The notes below the pieces were generated by a model that saw nothing but the letters and a program-made list of their open reading frames with translations, ran no database searches and was not told the DNA's origin. Source: Stictocephala bisonia (taxonomy: Eukaryota; Arthropoda; Insecta; Hemiptera; Membracidae). Taken from it: DNA of 64,000 nucleotides. Location: positions 357,235 to 421,234 of the forward strand of contig JAQJVL010000681.1 of assembly GCA_035578905.1 (NCBI GenBank), in the 5' to 3' direction. This document shows, one piece after another, positions 21,061 to 33,666 of the stretch (position 1 is its first letter; the number at the start of each line of letters is the position of its first letter). The translations under genes and the position numbers were made by a program.

Positions 21061-24000
21061 CCAAAAACACCACACACATATCAATTTAGATGTTCACCAT
21101 CCACGGAACTCTTTATTAGAAAACAACATAAAATAAGAGTAACATACGTGACAACATTTCTGAGTAGATAGGATACTATCCCACTCATATAATTACATGC
21201 AATACTCAAGCTTAATATTTCTCAACACACGATATCTTATTATACTGTATTACCACAAAAAATCTATATGTATCAACACCACAAAGGCTTAACAACATTG
21301 GCGGAAACAAACATACACACCTACACGGTTTACTACAAAAAGATCGAAAACAATAATAATACAACAAAGTTTAAGATACAACTGTGTATGAATAGAAGAT
21401 GAAATTGCTACTTATTAATTTAGTAATACTAAACATGCTAAAACAAATCTAAACATAACAACAAAATAGAGTACGGGCGTGGAAAGAGAAGGCAATCAGC
21501 CCAAGTGATGGTAATGGAGTGTTCTCCGAGTTGGATATGGGTGAACGGGCGCAGCGGAGAAAATCGAGGGAGGAAGGAGAGGAAGTTAATGTGGCAACCG
21601 TCGGACCTGCCTCAAACCTACTGAGAAACCACCCTAAGAAATGGCTGCCGTAGAGTCACTTTTCCAAACAGGTCAGCTTACCCGTAATAAAACATAAACC
21701 TGTTAGATAATAAAAAACAACAAAAAAAAAGTACAGATATACAATTTCTTCGCAATACCCGCAAAAATATATGACACTAATTTAATAAAAGATAAAATTA
21801 ACCATTTATCAATGAAATAAGACACAAAATTACGCATTATCAATGCTCAATAGCGTTGCGTTTGTTAAAGAACCAATCATTAACAAGTGTCATTGTCAAG
21901 AGTGTAACACATACACCCGAACGCACTGAAACGCTAAGATTGAAAACTACATAGAAATATTTTAACAATTTTCATATAGTCAAAAAAAAAACCTAAATCA
22001 AGTTAATACCATGTATGAGATCAGTTCATAGCAATTTTGATTTTATATATAATACGTAAGCAAACAAAGTTAATATTTATGAATTAATGTCACAAATGTA
22101 ATTATAAGAAAATATTGTGTCACCAAACTTACAAAGATTATTCTAAAGTGTATAAATTAGAATATTTCTTATTTTATTACAAATTAATTTTGGTTATTAT
22201 TAAAGTTATGACATCAATTTTCAGTTGGGTTATTTCTTATTACAATATGTAAATAAATTATACCATATCTAATTATATAGGGTGTAACTAAAAAATGTCT
22301 CCTAGCAATATAATTTTCGAATTGTCACCTGAATTAAAACCAGAAAGATGAAGATTAAAAGATTTAACGAATTCCACTCCGTTAAATGTATATATAATAT
22401 TCGCGCTATGGTTTTTTATCAAATAAAAAAACAGGTCTATATATAAGATTGTCCCTAGACACCAACAGTTCCTAACTGAAGTACCTTGAAAATCTATTTA
22501 ACAATTTACAGATTAAGCAAACACGCTCTTTCAAATAATACATCTAAGTTAACTGTTCTTGTACATTTTCTGAACAATATTGTCGATATTATCTCTTGAT
22601 TTTCTTTAATTTTAATTTTTAAAATTCAAATAGTCGATGATTAACATAGCTAAGTTCATCATTTTACCACATCCAAACCATATACTATGGTTAGAGATAA
22701 TTTCGATTACAACAGAGTGCTATTAAGAACCTAAATTCTTGTTTTTACGATGAATACATTATTGAGTGTGGCGAGAGTATTGGTACAAAAATTTATTTTA
22801 TTTCACACGCAGTACCCTCTGGATTGCTGCGTAAATACTTGCAGTCAAAAAAACAATACAATACCTAAAACAGCATGTAATCCAAAAAAAAAAACTTAAG
22901 ACATTTACTATCGTTTTCTAGTAACTAAAAGTAACACCAAAATTATAAATACTGAAAAATTCAAAAAACCGAACACGGTATAAATGATTTCAAAAATTTG
23001 TAAAGACGTCCGTTTTGAATTTAACTGCTTTATAACTGTGTGATAGTGTTAATTTTAAGAGCTGTGGAAAATTTAGAGTCAGTTGGTTAAACTTTTTTTA
23101 AATTATTAACCTTTTTGTAAAAACACAGAGCGATAGACACTAAACATAGTGGATACATTCGATGAAAAACATTGAGTCAAGTCAAAAACGTCATTTTGTG
23201 CTTTAAAATATTAGCGTGTAGAAACCGACAATACAGTGGCTCCGGAAACGACACCTATATTACAATATACACCCTGTATATCACAATATATTCATGTCTA
23301 CTATTTAACAAAGGCCTTCTAACAACTATAACTCTTATAGAAAAACAATTTTATTTCCTACGCATTTGTTTTATTTCACAGTGAATCCATGTTTTCAGTT
23401 GTGGTACAGTTCTTCCTTGAAGTACTGGTTTATTGCGCAGCACCTCAATGCATTCACTTGGCGTTGGAAGGTGTTCATCTTCTTTATGAGAGACAACAAA
23501 TTTTCTCACAAGATGTTTTCCAATGTTCTCCATGTCCGACTTTGAGTCTCTTTACAAGTTTTGCCTTTCTTCTTTTTTCAGGTTTATTATCTGTTTCTGT
23601 ACTCAGTTTTGATATTGATAGACTTACTGTTATTGTGGGATATAAGTTTATTTGTTTTTCTGTGTTGTTCCATGGCTTGTTTGAGGGTTCGGATATGAGC
23701 TGATATTGTTGTTATATTTGATATTGGGTCTGTATTAATGTCTAATTCAATATCCACAACTTAAATGTACACTAAAATAGTCATTAATACCTCTAAAACA
23801 TTGGAAAATCATATTCCCTCGTCAAGTGACCGCAAATCAGCAAGCTGGGACATTTTGCTAAGATGAAAATACCCTCACTTGGGCCGTTCTTAAAACTACA
23901 TCTGTTGGGAAACTCAACATTATGGCCCAATAAATCAACTGCTCATGAACTGTAAGTTCGCTCATCTGAGACAAGAGAGTTCAAAAGACTTTCAGATAGT

Positions 24001-25349
24001 TGTTTGCAACATTTTTTGTGCCTAAGTTTATTGTTCTAGTGATGACTCTGAGGTCAATGCCTCGCTCAACACAAATCCCACACTGCGTCTCTTAGTGAAT
24101 TAGCAAGCACAGTATGTTGGTTAGATTTCCCTCTTTCCCATATACAAACTCATTACTCTGATGGTACACCAGCCTCCAAGATCTCATTGAAATTATCTCA
24201 TTTATGATTTCTACATGTTTTGGCTAATTAGTATTGGTACGGACGGCTCTTTATCCTCTCAAAACTACCCTTTCATGCCGTTGTGCTGCAAGGCTGTTCA
24301 CTTGGACTCAATGACTTGTAAAGCTCTGAGCCTTCTTGAACATTATGGAGATATTTGAAAGTCCTTTGATTTAATGATACATGTTCCGATTTTCCAAACC
24401 CTATTTTTCCTACATATGAATAATTGACAGATTTAGGAGGAGCAACTGTCCTATATTTAAATTCTATCGAATGACTCGAGCTTTCGTTAAATCCCCTTGC
24501 GCTAAGCTATTGCGCGCCTGCTGTACTACTCTACACACAATTCTTTGCAAAAAACATAATTTATCTTTTCCAGGGATAAGCTTCACTACTCTAAGGTGTG
24601 CACCAGAAAAGCTTTAGATATAAAATTCTAAATCATCGATGCCACTTACAAGAGAGCAGTCAATATTCCAGACAACTTGTAATCTCCAAGCGCTCTATGA
24701 TAACTAGCCACTTGTCCACGATTGTTTTCATTCATCGTCATATATTTTCTATGAATTCAACACTCATTCAAAGATTAAACTCATTCAGCACACAACTTCA
24801 AAGACTATCCTAGTTCTGTATCAAGGATGTTGCTATACACGGAATCAGTCTCCTAACATAACACTTGCTGTTCTAACGGCATCCTTAAAAGTGTCCAAAA
24901 AAATGTGGCCTAAATGACAGTACCTTTAGAACCGTTAATTTCCACGTGTTCTGAATTATTTTTAACAAGATTCGTCAACATAAGAAGGGGTGGTATAAAC
25001 TGCCAATAGTACTTGATTTCTAATAATGAGTTTACTTAAGTGTTTTCAGTCTATGGTTTGTGTTATTTGAGAGCCAACGAAATTACCAATATCAATTAAC
25101 GACTTCCACAAGAACACACATCATGTCCATTTTTTAAATAACGAATAAAAAGTACTTACACCCTGCTCATTTATTCAGCCCTACGTAGTTTAATTAGAAA
25201 CAGAGTATTTTATAACTTTTGTATGTTATAAAAGTAAGATAAGTCGTAGAAAAATACTAATTATCAAGTAAAAGAACAAAAAAACCTTTATTTTACATAT
25301 TTAAAAACGCCTTTAAACATATGAAAACACGCTATGGAGAACAAAAATA
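21061..25349. other. Intergenic sequence, mostly AT-rich
   Basis: No credible gene. A short GC-richer patch at 21470-21680 may be an old repeat fragment. A 60-codon minus frame at 23351-23533 has a protein-like look but no family I recognise. Mariner-like end words (GGGTGTAAC at 22280, ACACCCTGTATA at 23269) are discussed separately. Confidence 0.4.
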
Positions 25350-27290
25350 ATTGTTTACAATAAGTGGTAAAATTGTTTACGTCCATAAATCTTTCTTAAA
25401 CACAATCGAATGCACAGTCCGTGCATACTCTTCGCTGACACTGTCCGCATATCGCCAGACTGAATTTAATGTATTTTATGTTGGGTCTGCGATCCGCTTC
25501 CTGCAGGACTCTTCTCGCAAGTCTTCCTCTTCTGAAGACGGTCCTCATGGCACGCCTTCCCCGCTGTGGAGCATCAAGTTCATTTCCTAGTATCTTGTTT
25601 ATGTCTAGTTTCAAATCAGGAAGAATTAGCTACATTCGTGATCCTCTGTTGCAGATGAGGGGAAATCAATTCTTTTGCAAGGCTCTTTATGAACGGAAAA
25701 TCGAGTCATGTTTGTTTTTTCGGGTGTAACACCAGTACAGAATGAAGGCATTGACACTAACAATGTTTACAAGCCTGTAAAAAGATAACGATGTGGCCAC
25801 CTTCTGGTTTTCCTACTTGAGGAATATACGGCACTTCATATCGACGAGGTCAACACCGGCTTTAGTGCCATTGTAGAAGCAAAGAATTTCTGGTTTTTTT
25901 CTCTTCATTTTTTTCTATTGTGTGGTGCATGTTTGACAAGAGACAAACTGCTTTGTTCTTTTTTAGGCACAAAAGATAAAAGAGTTAGGTCATTTCTGAA
26001 ACCATATAGGGGTAGATACGGTAGGGCGATTGTTGTTTGGAAGAAACTCAAGTGGTATGCACTCGCTTGTTCTTCTTCAGTGTACCAACATAAGTAAGTT
26101 TCCCTTTGCTAAGTTCATCCACACACTCGATAGAAGAGAACCAATTAATCCGCCATACCGTTTCTGTTGGTCCCCCTCGATAGTTTTACACAAACGAATG
26201 AGCTGATTGAGTAGGTAATACTGAGATTCTTTTCTGTTTCAGGTCAATCCAATTCCATCACTCCCTTTTCCTGTGTAAATGTATACATTTGCACAGGAAA
26301 GAGGTGTTTAGCATCCCTGCAAGGGTACATTATCTTTAATGCCATATTTTTTCGGTTTCTTAGGCATATATATTCTTAAAGTGCAACGACCCCGAAATGA
26401 TACTAGCATTTCATCAGTGGCAACGTATGCCGAAGGTTGATACACATCCTGACTTATTCTTCATGACTTTGTTGAAAATCTCCGATATGGGTGGCCGCTT
26501 TGGTCGTTTTTCTCTGTTCCCTAGTTTGAGAATTATCAAACCGTAAATAAGCCACAAGAGTCTTGTAGCAATTGAGGGACATGGTAGCCCGAAAGATTGG
26601 TCGACTACACTCATCCTTTTTAAAAAGCGATTCCATATTCTCATTATTTGATTTTAAAACAGATGAATATAGTAGTAGCCCAATTAGGGGCATTATTCTT
26701 TTCAGTGTTAGTGTTTCTGAAATTTAACTGTACTTTTCCCATGTGGAATTTATCCCAAATACGATGACAACTTTATATTAGTATTAGTAACTATTTGGGA
26801 GATAACTTCTTCATCAAAAAACAGCTGCCATACCTCAGTTTTCTTGGACGCTTCTCATAAATTTCGAGGAGGACCCGCAATCCACCTCTTATGCAATCCA
26901 CCTCTTATGATGTTTCTGGCAGGTCTTCTAACATTTCGGGGAAGATGAGTACTTTTCCATGCATTTGGAGGGCCCTGTTCACTTTTTTTCATCCTTTCCA
27001 AAAATATTGTGGACAGAGGAGTATCTGGAGCAACAGCATTTACTACTACGACTCACCCATGTTCTCATCCAGCAATGCGTTCATCGTCCGAACTACTTGA
27101 TTCATCCTCCTCACTCTCTTGCATCACATATTCGGGGTCAGCGTCTGAGTCATCCACAACTGAATCTTCTTCGTCAGAATCATTTGGGTCGTCCACATCT
27201 TCCCTAGTACTCTACAAACTCGGGCTTCAAAAGCCGGAGTCACCCACTGTCCAAGATGTACTCAGGATTTACTTGTAATAGGGTCGTTCC
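25350..27290 (-). pseudogene. Second piggyBac-family transposase, decayed
   Basis: Reading the minus strand from 27.3 kb down gives piggyBac landmarks in order, in different frames. First is an acidic Ser/Asp/Glu N-terminus (the plus-strand Ser-rich frame at 27009-27278 is its complement). Next is P-P-I-S-E-I-F-N-K-V-M-K near 26460, then the first catalytic Asp block T-D-E-M-L-V-S-F-R-G-R-C near 26390-26420. Finally comes a Cys-rich tail with C-G-Q-C-x-x-x-V-C-x-x-C near 25420-25460. Many frameshifts and stops make it non-functional. It is a family clearly different from the copy at 33.7-35.5 kb. Confidence 0.6.
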
Positions 27291-27589
27291 ATTTTACGTG
27301 AGAAATATGTGCAAAATAAAAAAATAAATAATATGAATAACAAAATAAGGTGATGAATAATAATAAAAAGTAAGTTTTAGATGAAAGTAATAATAAATAT
27401 AAACACATAAGACGTATAAGAATTCACCACAGTCTACGTTACTGAACATACGTATATGGTCAACTTGACTGACACCAGTTTTAACGGTTCAGTACACACC
27501 CGGTAAATCTGACCGCCCGACATAACAACAAAGCACCTGCACCAAGCGACGCTCGAGATGAAACTAATCGATATTACGTTAGCGTGCCG

Positions 27590-27747
27590 GGGAGGGGGAG
27601 AGAGGACAATTTCATTGATGACGTAGTACATGAAATCGAGCCCGCGGAAGTTGAGTCGGAGGTTAGTACAGTTGAGGACCCTCCGGACGATCATAGAGAC
27701 AGGGATTGGAAGCCAGATGCACCAGTACAAATTTGACATTGAAGTCC
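27590..27747 (+). CDS. Acidic ORF fragment
   Basis: An open frame of about 48 codons, rich in Glu/Asp (E-I-E-P-A-E-V-E-S-E-V-S-T-V-E-D-P-P-D-D), ends in TGA at 27745-27747. It resembles the acidic leader of transposases or nuclear proteins but has no domain. It may be a transposon remnant. Confidence 0.2.
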
Positions 27748-29339
27748 CTGATGGGCCTGCCTACCGTACCAGAGCCAAACTATGCAATTAAAAAAAAAAA
27801 AAAATTTCAAACATACTCAAGCTTAAATAATGGTATATTGTATATCCATTGTAACTTTGTAAATATTCTGTGATTGATATTATTAGCACCATAATTATGT
27901 AAGGCAGAAGATTAGACGCTTACCTAAGTTAAGCCGTAAGAGCTTTATTTTGTAATGATATTACTTTCTATTGATATAATTAATCATTATATTAAGTAGT
28001 CATTAAGATAATTAGTTTAAGGTACAGACCAATGAAAAGTAACAAATGATAAATAAAGAAATATTACCTGTTATTTATAACGTGTGGGGTTATACATGTG
28101 AAATATATATAAATTATATATATGTATATGTATTATGGAATCTACAGTACTAGTCTTATCAAAGTTCCATGAGTCAGTAGTTCTATTCCTAATTTGCTAA
28201 AAGGTAAACTAGTTAGTGCTGCTATAGGTTGACTTGGTGAAACTTTAATGATTGCCAGTTTAAAGTGAAACCTTAAAAGCTTCCCGAATGCTATTGGTAC
28301 AATTAGAGCGCAGCTGCTGAAGTTGTTATTACTAAGGCTCGTTTCACATATACCCGACATCTACTCGACATGCCGTTAACCCGGCACCTGCACGGGTGCA
28401 CTGTTCACATTACGCCGACACCGGCACTCCAGCAGTGTAGTCCAGCTTGTGCTTTGAGGAGTAGCAATGATCGTGAACAAGCAATTGCAATGTACTTTTG
28501 TATAGACGGTTGAAACGAAGAAGAAGGAAGAATAGAGTGTACTGGGTTACACCCTTTAAAACGCGAGAAGAAACGAAGTTGGGCTTTTTATATTCTATTT
28601 GACGACCTAAAGAATGACAGAGAACAAATACTTTAATTACTTCAGAATGAGTATTGCAAACGATTCGATGCTTTACAAAATAATCCATCAAGCGGATACC
28701 ATCACAACGACGCCACAACACTACCTTCAGTAGAGTTGCGCATACCAACACATAGAAATGTTGGCAGGTTACATAAGAGGTAAGCACATGCATTAAAACT
28801 ATGGATATATTTTAATGATTTTATTTTAGTCTAATATGCACTAGGTACATTAACAAGTACATATACTAAATTATATAAGGATGAAACAAATTGACTAAGT
28901 AATATATATAAAACTCCCCTAGAAAAATTGAACGTAATATTAGATTACACATAATACAAATATAAAACTCATCGCTGTACACAATACATCACTGCGCGAG
29001 CATTGAGCGGGCTTTTTAAATGCACAAAAAAAATCCACAAATTCAAAGTTAGAAAAAAAAGTGACCGCAAAAGAAATTAATTACAATTGAAATTGTCCCA
29101 ATAGCCAAGTTTCTCTAGCAAAACTGTCTTCATGACAAAACTCAACTACGAGCCATAGGCTATTAAAACACTGCGAAAATATATCAGTGCCAATGCAAGT
29201 TCTCAATGAAAACTCGTTTTCAGCTTCGATAAAATAGAGTTTTGGAGAGATGAGAAATCTCACTACTACGTTCGTTCAGTATTGACAGCATTAAAGGTTT
29301 ATTTAAATTACATTAAAGGCGTTAAAGTAGCTAGCGCCT

Positions 29340-30140
29340 CAATGTAACCAAGTTAGTATTTTGAACACGTATGTCTATGGGGGTGTTTGCCTTGAGCTCG
29401 TCTAAAATTCAGATCATATCCCCGCCCTTGAACTGAGATAATGTCATTTGTGAATATAGGGTTTAGGGCAAGATCATGATGGAGGTTTGCTACTGGATAC
29501 GAGATATAAATAAATTTTTTTGGCGTTTTCTCTAATTCTTCAAGACACGTTGCAACACCTTTCATACTGAAATTTACGATGACACTCGATTCATCGTCAA
29601 AATGTATCAGTGACGAAAATCTAAGACCAGCAAAAAATGAAGTGGTGCCTGCGATCTTTATATTTTCTATAGATTACACCAAGAAGTAATCAATCCTCTC
29701 AACGGGATCAGCTTTCCTTGATTATATCCTCTCTGTTGCTCCGGTTTTTTTAATGACGCACAGCAACTATGCTACGGCAATTTCCATCAAACGAGTCACT
29801 TACTATTATATTACCACGAAACCATGTCCAATTTAATACTCATTCTGTCCGCAATCGCCAGAATCAACCCTCTTGATCTAGACACATTTCCCCACTGGTA
29901 CGGGTGAAAGCATTCCTCATGTGCTTCGTGGGGTGTTAGCAACAGTTTTTCTCTTACAACAAATTATAAGTTTGTTTCGCGACATAAAACGTACAGGTCT
30001 TCTATGCGGATGCTTACGTCGCTTCCCAAGATCTAGTCTCATGTCATTTATTATTGTAAATACCTCACACTTGTCTTTTGGCGAACAGGAGTCCCGGATG
30101 TTAGACCATTTCTTCATAATGAGTTTACCTGAAAAAAATT
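29340..30140 (-). pseudogene. MADF/Myb-SANT-like partner protein of Harbinger
   Basis: The minus frame at 29917-30201 includes L-I-M-K-K-W-S-N-I-R-D-S, the helix 2-3 signature of MADF domains ('K.KW.nlRd.f'). It is followed by basic residues where the 'Y.y..ql.FL' helix would be, now scrambled. Harbinger elements encode such a protein to help DNA binding and nuclear import of the transposase. A further minus frame at 29353-29565 may be its C-terminal part. Frames are broken throughout. Confidence 0.5.
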
Positions 30141-30174
30141 GGTTGAATAATATTTGATTATGATTTTTTTTCAG

Positions 30175-31093
30175 ATACCTGGCAAGTGGGTGTTCCTTCA
30201 CTGACCTGCACTACAGTTACAGACTTGGAATTTCAACAATCAGCGCGATTGTTAGAGATGTATGTAGAGCTCTTTGGGAATTGCGAGAAGAATGCATTCC
30301 TGTTCCTACAACAGACCAGTGGAAAGAAATTGCTGATAACTTTGAAAAAAGAGCTAACTTCCCTCATTGTCTTGGCGCAGTGGACGGAAAAAATGTGCGG
30401 ATTGTCCATCCATGTAACTCAATGTACTACAAAATACAAGGGATTTCGTCTGTTGTGTTAATGGCAGTAGCAGATTCTCAATATAAATTCATTTACGTCA
30501 GTGTTGGCAGTTATGGAAAAGACAGTGATTCCACTATATTTCAAGAATGCTCTTTGTGGAAATCAGTTGTAAACAATGAATTAGGAACAGCCTGAAGAAA
30601 GGTGTCTTCCCTGGTACAGAAAGCCCCCAAGGTTCCATACTGTTTTGTTGCAGACGAGGCCTTCGGGCTGCACAAACATCTTTTACGACCTTATTCTGGA
30701 CATCAATTGACTATTGACAAACGCATATTCAACTATCGCCTTTCTAGAGCTCTGAGGTATATTTCAAGAATGCTCTTTGTGGAAATCAGTTGTAAACAAT
30801 GAATTAGGACTGCCTGAAGAAAGGTGTCTTCCTGGTACAGAAAGCCCCAAGGTTCCATACTGTTTTGTTGCAGACGAGGCCTTCGGGCTGCACAAAACAT
30901 TCTTTTACGACCTTATTCTGGACATCAATTGACTATTGACAAACGCATATTCAACTATCGCCTTTCTAGAGCTCTGAGGTATGTGGAGTGTACGTTTGGT
31001 ATCCTCAGCAATAAATGGAAGGATTTTTCATAGGGCAATGAATGAGAAACCCGATTTTTGCAACTGACAATTGTTACAAGGAGCTATGAAATC
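30175..31093 (+). pseudogene. PIF/Harbinger transposase (DDE), with internal duplication
   Basis: An acceptor-like TTTTTTTTCAG precedes 30175, where the typical helix-turn-helix region begins (L-H-Y-S-Y-R-L-G-I-S-T-I-S-A-I-V-R-D-V-C). The DDE core follows: N-F-P-H-C-L-G-A-V-D-G-K-N-V-R-I (first Asp), then A-V-A-D-S-Q-Y-K-F-I-Y-V-x-V-G-S-Y-G-K-D-S-D-S (second Asp region), then V-A-D-E-A-F-G-L (final acidic residue region) and the R-R/L-x-V-E-C-T-F-G-I-L-S helix. A 223-bp tandem duplication and several indels break it. The enzyme would cut and paste the element at TWA sites. Confidence 0.85.
30535..30980 (+). repeat. 223-bp tandem duplication inside the Harbinger transposase
   Basis: The segment from TATATTTCAAGAATGC (30535) to GAGCTCTGAGG (about 30757) is repeated at 30758-30980 with only a few single-base indels and substitutions. 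The junction shows a short shared TAT. Confidence 0.9.
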
Positions 31094-32015
31094 AATTTTT
31101 ACACATAACATCGTTACAAAGACGAGATTGGTTACAACTACTGAAGTATGTCCCTAAAGTGTAACAGGCTATGAAGAACCATCTCCTGCTTATCTGTGCA
31201 AAACGTGCGGCGGAGTGACCTGTCTCTGCAAAAAATGGTGCAGGATAAAGATGACGGACTATTTACTACTAACAGTAGGATTCAGTGAAAATGGCAGTAC
31301 TCTAAGATTGACATGTCCGCGTGTACTTGAAACAAGCCAACATATTATGACTATCTATTTTTCCAGCCGCAGCAAAACATACATTTCTGATTTTGAATAT
31401 TTGAGTCTTTATATTTGAAGCATTACTAAAATAAATTTTTTTTACTGTGTCTCACCGATTACATATACCTTTGTGTTTAATCTTCCATGCACCTCGAATC
31501 CTATCTATTTTAACATGTTTAAAAATCACATCCAGAGCATTATTACTCGTGTGGATTCAGATCTTTTAATACCTCATCTATCTGTCTAGTCCCCCATAGT
31601 AAGACTGGATGCTCTTGTACTAAACTAAGTTAGATATTCAAGGTCTACTTCCGTCAAAAATTACAACTTTGCGCTCTTCCAACCAAAAGAAAACAAATCG
31701 TAGGCGACGACAACACAGGTGCCGGTGAATGTGACAGTCAGCATGCCCGCTACTTCCCACTACTCGCCAGCCGGCGCCGTTACCCGACATCGGCCAGCCG
31801 GCCTTTGCTGACAGGGGGACGCCCGGCACCCTCGACGTAAGACCACTGCCAGCCGCGAGAAGTGATTAACCGACACCGACCACTAGTCTTGAGCAAGATG
31901 ACCTAGGCAAATATGCAACCGGCCCCATATGCCCTGCTTGCAACCAACAGCCGGTTTACAATCGACTGCCCGGCACCGTGACATAGCCGGGTATATCGTG
32001 ACAAACATGGCCTAA

Positions 32016-33600
32016 CCCATATTTTAAACTAGCAACCAGACGACAACTTTACATTAAGTGATCGTATGCAAGTGTTTATCACTGACTCCAGATTCTACCT
32101 TCAAACTGCCAGAACAGTTGTCAAATTATTATCTTGCTTGCAAAATAATATTTAATAGCTACTACTATTAATTAATAACAACTATGTTACAACACGATAA
32201 ATACATCCATTAGAGCTCTCCTGTACACTACTATCAGGACATCGAGCAATCCCCCTCCCCAGAGATGTTTCTGATACAGAACGCAACTGTATGCCTGTCC
32301 ATGAGATCAGCTGGCCTGCATTCGAACAGCCCATAGGCGGAGTGCCCTGTAAGCTCTCTCAATCATATCTATCATTTACGTAGTAGGCGCTACGGGCCAT
32401 TAGTAAACTCTGAGATTTCTTTTGATTTGCGTCATGTCTCTTGTGTATAAAACAAGGTTATTAAAATGTATTGGTTCTTAAAAGATGACAAGATTTGGAA
32501 CGAGTTTACACAATAGCTACAAACTTCGTTTTTGTATGTTAGCTAGGCAATTTTATCTATTTTACTACTATTTGATGATTACATTGTCTTTCATGGCTAA
32601 TTAATATTTTAACTACCAATATAAAACATGTTGTTTAAATAAACAAAAAAACTATTTTTTTCAATTAAATACACTTTTTCTACTAAAAATTAAATATACA
32701 ATAAATTAAATTTATCGTAAACAGGATAAACAGTTACAAAAACAATCAATTTTACTTGTAATATGTATATTTATAGATCAATTAAACTTTACTGAACACG
32801 TTTCAATATAGAAAATAAATGAGAAATCGAATACTATTGTTTATAATAATCACCATAATTGAATAATAAGATATTTAAAATATAACATATGTTATAGTTG
32901 TAACAGTATTTATTTACTTTAATACATACTTTTAATTTAAAATGTTGAACTAACTGATAATCTAAATAACATGAGAATGTTTGGTGATAGTAAGATTTTG
33001 CTAGAAGCATAAAATAAATATATATAATATAAATAAAAAATAAGGACGAAATAGTTAAAAAGACATAATACAATTCTAAAATTGCATTATAATTAGGCTA
33101 TAAGAAGTTAACGAATGTAAAAATTAATAATAACAATGTTGATGTGGAATAACTGACGATCTAAATAACAAGATAATGTTTTGTAATATTAACATTTTGC
33201 TAAAAAACATATATACATAAAATACATAATTTAATTAAAAGATTATGATGAAATAGTTTAAAAATGCATAAAACAATTCTCAACTTGCATTATAGTTATA
33301 ATAAATACCAAATGTTCAAGATGAATAATAATAATAATAAACAACATATCAAAGGAAATGATAAAACGATTCTAAATTTGTCTAATTTATAAAAAATTAA
33401 TACTGTTGTATGTAGTAAATTTACTGTAGAAGACACATCTAACTAGGAAATAGTTACCTAAAATCATACATAATATATTTATTAATTTTATAAAGCACTA
33501 CTTAATTTTAAATAAGAAAAGAAAGTTATATCGTTTTACAACAAATAAATTAAAAGTTGTACAATAGGTTAAATTCAAAATAATTAGAAAATAAATTGTG
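32016..33600. other. AT-rich interval, no gene seen
   Basis: Extremely AT-rich from about 32500 on. Part may be the 3' flank of the piggyBac-like element that ends nearby. Similar phrases (GATCTAAATAAC, AAGATTATGATGAAATAG) recur loosely, suggesting old duplications. Confidence 0.4.
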
Positions 33601-33666
33601 TAATAAATAAAAATATAAAAAATAGTGCACAATTAGTTCACTTACATTTTGTGAGTCCATCACACT

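Larger units (their letters stand above)
28336..32012 (+). mobile_element. PIF/Harbinger DNA transposon, decayed
   Basis: The element is flanked by the 3-bp target duplication TAA (28333-28335 and 32013-32015), characteristic of PIF/Harbinger. Its left end GGCTCGTTTCACATATACCC pairs with the reverse complement of the right end (GGCCATGTTTGTCACGATAT...). Both ends carry GC-rich subterminal boxes around CCGGCACC. Inside are the two usual genes, a transposase on plus and a MADF/Myb-like partner on minus, divergently arranged. Length is 3677 bp. Confidence 0.85.

Noticed and set aside
22276..23280. Possible mariner-type non-autonomous element (GGGTGTAAC at left, ACACCCTGTATA at right)
   Set aside because: Only about 9-12 bp of each end agree and no transposase trace lies between; such short words are expected by chance in this AT-rich sequence.
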